Source: Planctomycetaceae bacterium
Lineage (GTDB): Bacteria > Planctomycetota > Planctomycetia > Planctomycetales > Planctomycetaceae
Assembly (NCBI GenBank): GCA_003445035.1
Contig: DLVV01000182.1
Location: 1 to 5,811, forward strand
DNA: 5,811 bases
Direction: 5' to 3'
Shown here: positions 1 to 5,303 of the stretch, piece by piece
Layout: each line of letters begins with the position of its first letter
Numbering within the stretch: the first letter of the stretch is position 1
Made by a program: the position numbers and the translations under genes
The notes under the pieces: model-generated
Database searches by the model: none
Seen by the model: the letters and a program-made list of their open reading frames with translations, nothing else
What the model was told of the DNA's origin: nothing

Positions 1-24
1 CTCCTGTTCGGACTCCTGTTCGGA
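1..24. repeat. Perfect 12-bp tandem duplication in the zinc-ribbon gene tail
   Basis: CTCCTGTTCGGA occurs twice in a row at the left edge. On the coding (minus) strand each copy encodes SEQE in frame. More copies may lie outside the window. Confidence 0.85.
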
Positions 25-345
25 GACCGCTTCACCGGATTTCCGTCGCCGTCGTCGTTTCTGTTTGCGAGACTGTTTCCGCGGTCGATCGTCGTCGTCA
101 TCGTACGCCGGTTCGGTCGAAGAGTCTTCGGGACGGACCGTTGCACCGTCATCCTCGACGGTGGCCGGGGGAAAATTGGGCCGTCCGGAAGCCCTTTGGG
201 CGCTGTCATCGAGCTGCATCCAGGCTCCGTCGATGGGACAGCGTCGGCAGGTGATGTGCCCGGCCGTCTTCAGGACCCGATGGCAACTGGGACAGCGCCA
301 GACGCGTCGGACGTCGAGGTCAAGCCTGATGCCGGGACCCTTGAT
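1..345 (-). CDS. Zinc-ribbon protein with charged low-complexity tail (3' end cut by window edge; probable ATC start)
   Basis: No specific function is recognised. Read from 345, the frame stays open for 115 codons to the left edge. The N-terminal part carries a four-cysteine zinc-ribbon pattern: C18-P-S-C21 and C33-R-R-C36, after a short basic/aromatic lead-in (RRVWRC). This is followed by PIDGAWMQL and then a disordered tail. The tail has an acidic run of five Asp (near residue 87), a basic block rich in Arg and Lys including five consecutive Arg, and two copies of SEQE at the edge. The frame is closed upstream by TAG TGA at 393-388. No ATG, GTG, TTG or CTG lies in frame before the first cysteines, and the first in-frame ATG (codon 43) falls after the zinc ribbon. 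ATC at 345-343 sits 7 nt after a strong GGGGAGGA, so I chose it. It is divergent from the DUF368 gene. A role in nucleic-acid or protein binding is only a guess. Confidence 0.72.
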   Translation of the reverse strand, partial: MKGPGIRLDLDVRRVWRCPSCHRVLKTAGHITCRRCPIDGAWMQLDDSAQRASGRPNFPPATVEDDGATVRPEDSSTEPAYDDDDDRPRKQSRKQKRRRRRKSGEAVSEQESEQE

Positions 346-352
346 GGCCTGG

Positions 353-360
353 TCCTCCCC
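353..360 (-). promoter_or_regulatory. Strong ribosome binding site that decides the ATC start
   Basis: On the minus strand the sequence GGGGAGGA ends 7 nt before ATC 345-343. This is close to an ideal Shine-Dalgarno match and spacing. It is the main argument for initiation at ATC, since no standard start codon follows in frame before the zinc-binding cysteines. Confidence 0.6.
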
Positions 361-369
361 CGCTCCTCT

Positions 370-387
370 TCGCGCCCTGTGGCGCGA
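370..387 (-). repeat. Hairpin in the leader of the zinc-ribbon gene
   Basis: A perfect 7-bp inverted repeat (TCGCGCC and GGCGCGA) encloses a 4-nt loop. It ends about 10 nt upstream of the GGGGAGGA ribosome binding site of the zinc-ribbon gene. In the minus-strand transcript it would fold into a GC-rich stem just 5' of the ribosome binding site, where it could affect translation. It could also be a protein-binding site on DNA. It is short, and such repeats occur by chance in GC-rich DNA. Confidence 0.4.
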
Positions 388-430
388 TCACTACCATGCA
401 CGCCCGCTTCAGCCGTGCTCTTGACGTAAA

Positions 431-443
431 CGGCCACTGGCCG
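431..443. repeat. Short palindrome in the divergent zinc-ribbon/popT region
   Basis: CGGCCA-C-TGGCCG is a perfect 6-bp inverted repeat around a single base. It lies about 70 bp upstream of the DUF368 gene and 86 bp upstream of the zinc-ribbon start. An operator role is possible but unproven. A TTGACG at 421-426 resembles a -35 box for the plus strand, but no acceptable -10 follows at normal spacing, so I do not call a promoter. Confidence 0.25.
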
Positions 444-514
444 CCCACTGCGGATTCATTCTCCGGCGTTGCCCCCTGTCGGGCAAGCCCACCCAGACTG
501 TCCCGGGACCGCAA

Positions 515-1426
515 ATGAACCGGCGCCCATCCACGAACGGGACACGGCTGGGCCTGTTGGTCGGCGGCGTGTTGATGGGAGTGGCTGATGCGATCCCGGG
601 AGTTTCCGGTGGCACCGTGGCGATGGTGCTGGGAATCTACGATCGACTGGTGACGTCCATCAGTCGCTGTGACACCTCGCTGGTGCGTTCGATTGTCCGA
701 GGTCGTTGGCGCGAGGCGTCCGACCGGATCGACCTGGCTTTCCTGTTCACGCTGGGCGTGGGAATCGCTGGAGGCATCCTGGCCCTGGCCTCGGTGATGA
801 GGGTGCTGCTGACGAGTCATCCGTCGCTGGTCAACGCAGTGTTTTTCGGACTGGTGGCCGGCTCCTGTGTGGTCGTCACCCGGTCGGTCCGGGCCTGGAC
901 GGTTCCGCGAGTGGTACTGATGGTGATCGCGATCAACGCGTCGTTCGTGCTGGTTGGCTTCCCTCAAGAGGACGGTCAAGTGGACCGGGGGCAACTGCAC
1001 CTGTTCTGCTGCGGGGCGGTTGCCATCTGTGCCATGATCCTGCCGGGTGTCAGCGGTGCCTTCCTGATGAAGGTGCTGGGTCAGTACGACCGTGTCATCG
1101 GCATGCTTTCCGACGTGGTCCATTTCCAGGCCACCTCCGAGACGTTGCTCACGCTGGGGGTCTTTGCGTGTGGGTGCGTGTTCGGGCTGATCAGCTTCAG
1201 CAAGTTGATTCGCTGGCTGCTGGCCAACGTCCGCGAGGCCACCCTGGCGGTGTTGTGCGGCGCGATGTGCGGGTCGCTGCGAGCGCTGTGGCCGTTCGAT
1301 TCGGGGGAACCCGCCAATGTCCGCATCACCGGCCCGGTGCTGTTGATGGTGGCTGGCTTCGCCGCCGTGTTGCTGTTGGATCGCCTGGTCCGGCCCACGG
1401 AGCCGGATTCGTCACGGCCGTCCTAG
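515..1426 (+). CDS. popT: DUF368 family polyprenyl-phosphate transporter (PopT-like membrane protein)
   Basis: This is a 303-aa polytopic membrane protein. It matches DUF368, a family that includes PopT, shown to translocate undecaprenyl-phosphate so that the lipid carrier for cell-wall and surface-polymer synthesis is recycled to the cytoplasmic face. The family hallmark is seen twice as an internal repeat: DAIPGVSGGT (25-34) followed by GIYDR (40-44), and ILPGVSGAF (175-183) followed by GQYDR (189-193). This gives two PGVSG half-sites about 149 residues apart, as expected for two homologous halves. Hydrophobic segments cover roughly 11-30, 75-98, 105-122, 132-149, 162-185, 210-235, 243-252 and 270-289. 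The length is normal for the family. The start at ATG 515 has only a weak GGGA upstream, but residues 1-12 lead straight into the first membrane segment. The gene is divergent from the zinc-ribbon gene and converges on the peptidase gene with 32 bp between stops. The family call is strong; the substrate is inferred from the family. Confidence 0.93.
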   Translation: MNRRPSTNGTRLGLLVGGVLMGVADAIPGVSGGTVAMVLGIYDRLVTSISRCDTSLVRSIVRGRWREASDRIDLAFLFTLGVGIAGGILALASVMRVLLTSHPSLVNAVFFGLVAGSCVVVTRSVRAWTVPRVVLMVIAINASFVLVGFPQEDGQVDRGQLHLFCCGAVAICAMILPGVSGAFLMKVLGQYDRVIGMLSDVVHFQATSETLLTLGVFACGCVFGLISFSKLIRWLLANVREATLAVLCGAMCGSLRALWPFDSGEPANVRITGPVLLMVAGFAAVLLLDRLVRPTEPDSSRPS

Positions 1427-1453
1427 TCAAGACGGGCCAATTTCTTGTCGTCG

Positions 1454-1475
1454 TGTTCTCAGAAGACCGAGAACA
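1454..1475. terminator. Possible weak bidirectional terminator hairpin at convergent gene ends
   Basis: A perfect 7-bp inverted repeat (TGTTCTC and GAGAACA, 8-nt loop) straddles the stop codon of the peptidase gene (1459-1461) and lies 28 bp after the popT stop. It is the only hairpin in this 32-bp convergent gap. There is no T-run on either side and the stem is short, so termination here may depend on Rho or may be incomplete. Confidence 0.3.
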
Positions 1476-2706
1476 GCAGCAGTCCGCTGGCCCGGACCAG
1501 CCACTTGCGGTCATCGGGGGTGATCTTGCCGGCGTTGAGGATCTGGCGGCACTTGTTCCTGGTGGTGCTGATCAGCAGTTTCTGGAGATCGGTCAGCCCT
1601 TTCTGACGTTCTTCCTCGAGCAGCAGGGAGGTGATCCGGTACAGGGCGCGGGGTTCGTCGAGCCCGGACTTGACCGCATCGGTCCAGGTCGGATCAGCTC
1701 GCCCCTCGACGACTTCCACCAGCACGGCCAGGACGAGGTTCGAGATGCGGGTCAACTTGGGGAAGTCGACCTTTTCGGGCGTGTCCCGCGTTGAGTGGTA
1801 ATCGGGGTGTTCGCCAGTGGAGAAGAACAGGAAGGGCACCTTGCGGTCGCGAAACGGGCCGTAGTCGCTGCGAGTGCCCACCAGGTCGATTCCCAGCCGT
1901 GCCACCTCCAATCCCCTGGGAGTTCCCACGCGGTCGAGGACGGTCCGAAGAACCGGAGCGTGTTCGCTGCCCAGGCAGAAGACCGTTGGCAGCGGCAGGT
2001 TGCCCAGTGAACGTCCGACCATGTCGGCCGTGATGAACAGCTTGACGCGTTCCAGTGGCCAGGGGGGGTTGGCGGCAAACCACCGTGACCCCCACAGCAG
2101 CCGCTCCTCCAGGTCGAAGCCGACGAAGGCGACCGAACGTGCCGGGGGTGTCTTGCGAGTGGCCAGTTGGCGGGCGACTTCGAGCATCAGCGCCACGCCG
2201 CTGGCGTTGTCGTCGGCCCCGGGGTAGACCGCGTTCTTGCGGACACCGAGGTGGTCGTAGTGGGCGCTGAGAATCACGATCTCGTCGGGCTTTTGTCCGG
2301 GCAGCACTGCCCCGACATTCCGCCCGGCCGTCAGCGGCTTGCCCGACTTGTCTTTTCGACCGGGAAGCGGCTGGAAGTAGCTGTCGCCGAAGAGCGGCTT
2401 GAGCTTCAGTCGCCGGAAGTGATCACGGAGATAGTCGGCCGACAACCGGGCCGCTTCTCCCGACCGGCCGCGGCGTGCCGGATCGGCCAGCCACTCGACA
2501 TGACGCTTCACGTCTTTGGCCACGATCGATGCCGGGGGTGACGGTGCAGCCGGCTTCTCTTCGGCCGTTGCCGGACCGGACAGGGCGACCAGAAATATCA
2601 GCAGGCGGCCGAAACCGCGAGGAGTTGTCGTGAGCGTCAGGATCTGCGAATCGTCATCCACTCCACCGCATCCGGTGTTGTCTCTGTGTCGGTCTGGCTG
2701 GTGCAT
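1459..2706 (-). CDS. Exported M28 family zinc metallopeptidase (aminopeptidase-like)
   Basis: This 415-aa protein has the full M28 co-catalytic zinc site. Visible are SAHYDH (ligand H149, catalytic D151), GADDNASG (bridging D166), EE at 200-201 (general base E200, ligand E201), ADMVG (ligand D228) and DYHSTRDT (ligand H304). The family removes N-terminal residues from peptides or proteins; the substrate here is unknown. A hydrophobic segment at about 32-45, then GPATA before EEKP, looks like a signal peptide cut near residue 48, so the enzyme acts outside the cytoplasmic membrane. No PA domain is seen. The C-terminal ~80 residues are helical and unassigned. ATG 2706 has a good AGGGAG 8 nt upstream, but gives an unusually long, Asp-rich stretch before the hydrophobic core. 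An in-frame CTG at 2640-2638 would give a typical signal peptide (see the leader ORF). EERLLWGS replaces the common EExGLxGS, with the ligands kept. Confidence 0.92.
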   Translation of the reverse strand: MHQPDRHRDNTGCGGVDDDSQILTLTTTPRGFGRLLIFLVALSGPATAEEKPAAPSPPASIVAKDVKRHVEWLADPARRGRSGEAARLSADYLRDHFRRLKLKPLFGDSYFQPLPGRKDKSGKPLTAGRNVGAVLPGQKPDEIVILSAHYDHLGVRKNAVYPGADDNASGVALMLEVARQLATRKTPPARSVAFVGFDLEERLLWGSRWFAANPPWPLERVKLFITADMVGRSLGNLPLPTVFCLGSEHAPVLRTVLDRVGTPRGLEVARLGIDLVGTRSDYGPFRDRKVPFLFFSTGEHPDYHSTRDTPEKVDFPKLTRISNLVLAVLVEVVEGRADPTWTDAVKSGLDEPRALYRITSLLLEEERQKGLTDLQKLLISTTRNKCRQILNAGKITPDDRKWLVRASGLLLFSVF

Positions 2707-2711
2707 CGCAT
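2637..2711 (-). other. Possible 24-codon leader ORF overlapping the M28 start region
   Basis: An ATG at 2711-2709, 5 nt before and out of frame with the annotated peptidase ATG, opens a 24-residue frame (starting MRCTSQTDTE) that stops with TGA at 2639-2637. That TGA overlaps an in-frame CTG of the peptidase gene in a CTGA arrangement, of the kind that allows translational coupling. The shared AGGGAG is only 3 nt from this ATG, which is too close for good initiation, so the peptide may not be made. It is recorded because it offers a second way to start the peptidase with a conventional signal peptide. Confidence 0.2.
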
Positions 2712-2714
2712 CGT

Positions 2715-2720
2715 CTCCCT
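2715..2720 (-). promoter_or_regulatory. Ribosome binding site of the M28 peptidase gene
   Basis: AGGGAG on the minus strand lies 8 nt before ATG 2706-2704. It supports that ATG over the CTG at 2640, which has no ribosome binding site of its own. Confidence 0.55.
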
Positions 2721-2756
2721 GGGCCGCGGCAGGGTAGCTTGAGGCGTTTCAACCAA

Positions 2757-2782
2757 CAACCCCCTCTGTTGGCCGGGGGTTG
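2757..2782. repeat. Inverted repeat in the divergent M28/Tyr-rich region
   Basis: CAACCCCC and GGGGGTTG form a perfect 8-bp inverted repeat with a 10-nt loop. It sits about 50 bp upstream of the peptidase ATG and 112 bp upstream of the small-protein ATG. It could be a regulator-binding site or a stem in the peptidase leader. On the minus strand it is followed by a moderately T-rich stretch (TTGGTTGAAA), so an attenuator is conceivable. No clear -35/-10 pair was found on either strand of this 188-bp gap. Confidence 0.4.
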
Positions 2783-2881
2783 CGGTTTGGCCGATTGTGA
2801 CGAAGTTTCCTGTTGTATCGGTCGTCGGGGTGTCGATAGACCAAGCGGAACACCCGCGTGGCGCGCGGACCTGCCTGACTT

Positions 2882-2886
2882 GGAGA
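2882..2886 (+). promoter_or_regulatory. Ribosome binding site of the Tyr-rich protein gene
   Basis: GGAGA lies 8 nt before ATG 2895. It fixes the start there instead of at the upstream in-frame ATG 2739, whose extra 52 codons would bury the signal peptide inside the protein. Confidence 0.6.
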
Positions 2887-2894
2887 ACGAGACA

Positions 2895-3200
2895 ATGCGT
2901 CGAGGATCGATTCTGACCGCCGTCCTGGTGGCTACCGTCGTAGCCTGGTCTGCTTCGGTGAGTTCGACGCCGGCGCAAGCCGCCGGACAGGGGCAGCCGA
3001 CCGACTGGAACCGGTTCTACTACTACCCCTATGTCTACTACCCCCACAACTTCAAGCGGCCCCAGGGCAGCTTCAACCATCTCTATTACCGCTACTCGCC
3101 AACCTGGCGGATCCCCGTGATGCGACAGGGTTGGCACAACTTCTACCAGAAGAAGCGGCCGTATCACCGAGGGCACCACTTCATCCTGGATGTCTTCTAG
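2895..3200 (+). CDS. Small exported Tyr/His-rich protein, probably a Planctomycetota-specific family
   Basis: This 101-aa protein has no known function. Residues 1-29 are a classic signal peptide: MRR, a hydrophobic stretch 6-18, and a TPAQA|A cleavage site at 29/30. The mature part (about 72 residues) is strikingly aromatic: 11 Tyr, 6 Phe and 3 Trp, plus 6 His and 7 Pro, with no cysteine. Key stretches are FYYYPYVYYPHNF (41-53), HLYYRYSPTWRIP (62-74), WHNFY (80-84) and the C-terminal HRGHHFILDVF (91-101). I recall similar short proteins from planctomycete genomes, sometimes labelled calmodulin-binding protein without real support; that is memory, not a search. Aromatic and His content suggests a role outside the membrane, such as a surface or wall component, metal binding or cross-linking, but this is speculation. 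It is divergent from the peptidase gene and followed by two hairpins. Confidence 0.85.
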   Translation: MRRGSILTAVLVATVVAWSASVSSTPAQAAGQGQPTDWNRFYYYPYVYYPHNFKRPQGSFNHLYYRYSPTWRIPVMRQGWHNFYQKKRPYHRGHHFILDVF

Positions 3201-3216
3201 GCCGTTTCGGGAGAGT

Positions 3217-3242
3217 TGCGGGAAACAGCTTACTTTCCCGCG
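3217..3242 (+). terminator. Hairpin just after the Tyr-rich gene
   Basis: GCGGGAAA and TTTCCCGC form a perfect 8-bp stem, plus one wobble pair at the base, around an 8-nt loop. It starts 16 nt after the stop codon of the small-protein gene. Position and stability suit a transcription end or an RNA-stabilising 3' structure. There is no following T-run, so it is not a textbook intrinsic terminator. Confidence 0.5.
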
Positions 3243-3278
3243 TGGGTTCGATTGAGTCCACGTGGGGCCGGAGCGTCG

Positions 3279-3310
3279 CCGGACCCGTCCATTCAGGTGG
3301 ACGGGTCTGG
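3279..3310. terminator. Strong bidirectional hairpin between convergent genes
   Basis: GACCCGTCCA and TGGACGGGTC pair perfectly over 10 bp around the loop TTCAGG. The stem extends to 13 bp with one G-U pair and two C-G pairs. It lies midway between the stops of the Tyr-rich gene (3200) and the methyltransferase gene (3334), so it can fold in both transcripts. T-runs are missing on both sides, as is common in GC-rich genomes. Confidence 0.6.
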
Positions 3311-3333
3311 TGCGTTAAAGCGGTTGTGGGGGA

Positions 3334-5172
3334 TCACTCGCAGGCGAACACGTCGTCGCGAGCGGACCGGTCGAGCCCGTAGATCGCCAGCACGCACTCG
3401 TCGATTCGCCTTTCGAGAGCCTCGACGGTCGGCCCCGATCCTCGCAACTTCAGTAACTGCGACACGCTCTCGACAATCGACCTGTAGGCGGCCCGCTGGC
3501 CGGGGTCGTCCAGGTCCGGCCAGATGATCGGGAGATCCCGGAGCGAGCCGACCTTGACCTGGGGAAACGAAGCCTGGGCCGACTCGCGGACCGAGGTCGT
3601 GTAGAGGAAGCGGATCAGTCGTGAGTTGAGCAGCCCCACAAGGTAGCCGGCGTCGTACCCGTTGTCCGGGTCGAACAGTGCCAACAGCGAATTGCGGAAG
3701 TACTCGGTTCCCCGCTTGGGGCCGACAATCGGATGGCGGGCCGTCTGCCGGATCACGAATCGGGCCCGGCGGTAGGTCTCCAGCGGACGGATCGTGAAGT
3801 ATTCGCCGTCGACGGCGCGGTAATCCAGTCTCAGCGTCTTGGCCGGCGGATCACATCGCCAACGGTGCACCTGTCGGCCTTCGAGCAATCCGATTTCCGT
3901 TTCGGTTTCCGTCGGTGTGTCGGCCAGGGGACTCACCAGGCGGTTCGCACAGTTTCCGGTGTGAACACCCGGATCCCCGACCAACCGTCCCAGGCTGCCG
4001 CCTCGTTCGCGGAGTTCCGTGACCCAGCCGGGCGTGACCATGTCGGTCCAGCTGGCCGTTCCGGTGTCGTCGCGGCGGGCGATCAGCGTCACCACCGGTG
4101 CCACCGCCTCTCCCTGGAACACTCCCTCCCCGTGGTCCTTGACCTCGTGCACGGACATCTCCCGGGTTACAGCCGATCTCAGGTCGACGTAGCTTTCCAG
4201 GTGAGTGACCTGGGTGGGCAGCACGAGTGCCAGTGAATGGCGAGCGAGTTCCAGGCCCCGGCGGACGAACATTCCATGCAGCGTGTCCCAGGCGTCGCCG
4301 CCCCAGCGGGCGAGGTATCTCTGTTTGAGATCGGGGTCGATGTCCAGCGCCTGACGACCCGAAAACGAACCGAATGGCGGGTTGCCGACGACCAGATCGA
4401 AACGGTCGACAGCGTCGTCAGGAAATGGGCAATCGAGCAGGGCGTCGGCGGTGACCAGGTGATCCACGAGTTCCCCGGGTGGTGAGCCGGGCAACTCGGC
4501 GGCTTGCCAGACCGCGTGACGGGCGAGGTGGACCGACAGCGGGTCGAGATCGACTCCGAACAGGCAATTGGCGATCACCCGCCTGCGGGTTGCCGGGTCC
4601 GGACCGCCGTGTTGTTCGAGCCGTTGCCAGATCCAGCGGGCCGCGGCGACCAGGAAGCGACCGTCACCGCAGGCCGGATCCAGGACCGTGACCCGGTCCA
4701 GGTCCCGGGGGGCGTTGTTCCAGGGAGCCAGCGCGCGGTCCACCAGGCTCTCGACCAATCTCGCCGGCGTGTAGTAGACACCTCGGGCCCGTCGCGTGGC
4801 CGGCGATAGGGCCAGGACCACCGGGGGATCGGTCGCGTCAACCGGGACCTCGTGCCCGTCTCCGGTCGCCTCCCGGACCTCCCACTCCAGCAAGCTCTGG
4901 GCCACGTCGGCCGGATCGGTCTCCGTGAACCACGCGTCGAGACTCTCGAACAGTTTGACCGGCAGTTGCGTGCCCGGGTCAGGTCCGGAAGCTGCCAGGT
5001 CCGGGTCTCGAGCACCGAGCAATGCAACGACGATGGTCTGCCGCATGGTCTCGGCCACCTGGTCGACCGCCACATCGCGGGCCAGGATCCATTGGGCGAC
5101 TCGTGCCAGCGTCTCCTCGAGATTCGACACCGATCGGGATTTGGTGGATTCTGGAGTGCCGGCGAGACTCAT
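3334..5172 (-). CDS. N6-adenine DNA methyltransferase, Eco57I/TaqI type, no visible nuclease domain
   Basis: This 612-aa protein would transfer a methyl group from S-adenosylmethionine to adenine N6 in a specific DNA sequence. In order: a helical N-terminal region (1-120) of unknown role; RGVYYTP at 130-136 (motif X type); DPACGDGRF at 165-173 (motif I, SAM binding); GVDLDPLSVHLAR at 206-218 (motif II, acidic residue contacting SAM ribose); TADAL (motif III); VVGNPPFGSF at 261-270 (motif IV, catalytic NPPF); and LVLPTQ at 316-321. The C-terminal part (about 430-600) resembles the TaqI-like specificity domain, with YFRNSLLALF, GYLVGLLNSRLIRFLY and LRDLPII. This order fits the gamma class. No PD-(D/E)xK nuclease motif is seen and no restriction gene is adjacent, so it may be a solitary methyltransferase. 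ATG 5172 lacks a Shine-Dalgarno sequence (the leader is C-rich). It is divergent from recO. Confidence 0.88.
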   Translation of the reverse strand: MSLAGTPESTKSRSVSNLEETLARVAQWILARDVAVDQVAETMRQTIVVALLGARDPDLAASGPDPGTQLPVKLFESLDAWFTETDPADVAQSLLEWEVREATGDGHEVPVDATDPPVVLALSPATRRARGVYYTPARLVESLVDRALAPWNNAPRDLDRVTVLDPACGDGRFLVAAARWIWQRLEQHGGPDPATRRRVIANCLFGVDLDPLSVHLARHAVWQAAELPGSPPGELVDHLVTADALLDCPFPDDAVDRFDLVVGNPPFGSFSGRQALDIDPDLKQRYLARWGGDAWDTLHGMFVRRGLELARHSLALVLPTQVTHLESYVDLRSAVTREMSVHEVKDHGEGVFQGEAVAPVVTLIARRDDTGTASWTDMVTPGWVTELRERGGSLGRLVGDPGVHTGNCANRLVSPLADTPTETETEIGLLEGRQVHRWRCDPPAKTLRLDYRAVDGEYFTIRPLETYRRARFVIRQTARHPIVGPKRGTEYFRNSLLALFDPDNGYDAGYLVGLLNSRLIRFLYTTSVRESAQASFPQVKVGSLRDLPIIWPDLDDPGQRAAYRSIVESVSQLLKLRGSGPTVEALERRIDECVLAIYGLDRSARDDVFACE

Positions 5173-5209
5173 CCGGAGGGGGCGTCCGTCGGGGGCAGCA
5201 AGAGGTGGC

Positions 5210-5251
5210 AGTGTAGCACGGATTCCCGCGGTCGGCCGAATGTGCTAGATG
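5210..5251. promoter_or_regulatory. Possible back-to-back promoters with inverted repeat between methyltransferase gene and recO
   Basis: TAGCAC (5214-5219) and GTGCTA (5242-5247) form an inverted repeat with a 22-bp spacer. Each arm gives a TGC-TA start of an extended -10 box facing outward: TGC-TACACT toward the methyltransferase (5218-5210) and TGC-TAGATG toward recO (5243-5251). The first matches TATAAT at 4 of 6, the second at 3 of 6, and no good -35 boxes are seen. From the first, transcription would begin about 30 nt before the methyltransferase ATG. It may instead be an operator. An 8-bp palindrome TCGGCCGA (5232-5239) lies inside. Confidence 0.3.
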
Positions 5252-5303
5252 AGGTGTCAGGTCGGCAAAGTGGGACCCGGCAGCCGACGTGGACGGAACT
5301 CCA

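Noticed and set aside
320..1123. 267-aa open frame on the minus strand opposite the DUF368 gene
   Set aside because: It is low-complexity, rich in His, Gln, Arg and Asp, with no recognisable domain, and lies antisense to a clear membrane-protein gene. It is the usual GC-driven shadow of a GC-rich coding strand.
706..1794. 362-aa open frame on the plus strand crossing the popT and M28 genes
   Set aside because: It overlaps both genes out of frame or antisense, is rich in Gly, Arg, Pro and Ala, shows no domain, and spans a convergent junction. A chance open frame is far more likely.
2060..2072. Run of seven G within the M28 gene as a possible slippage site
   Set aside because: On the coding strand it simply encodes Asn-Pro-Pro-Trp, the frame is intact on both sides, and nothing suggests frameshifting.
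2786..2840. Candidate promoter boxes for the Tyr-rich gene (TTGTGA, TTGTAT, GATAGA)
   Set aside because: No pair has both acceptable match and spacing; the best combinations match about 3 of 6 at each box.
2739..2894. Upstream extension of the Tyr-rich protein to ATG 2739
   Set aside because: It would add 52 residues before a well-formed signal peptide. ATG 2895 has GGAGA at good spacing and gives a normal exported protein.
2637..3179. 180-aa minus-strand frame across the Tyr-rich gene and the divergent intergenic region
   Set aside because: It is antisense to a gene with a clear signal peptide and ribosome binding site. Only its last 24 codons (from ATG 2711) are kept, as a low-confidence leader ORF.
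3891..3915. Short hexamer-like repeat encoding TETETE in the methyltransferase
   Set aside because: The copies are imperfect and very short; this is an ordinary low-complexity linker before the specificity domain.
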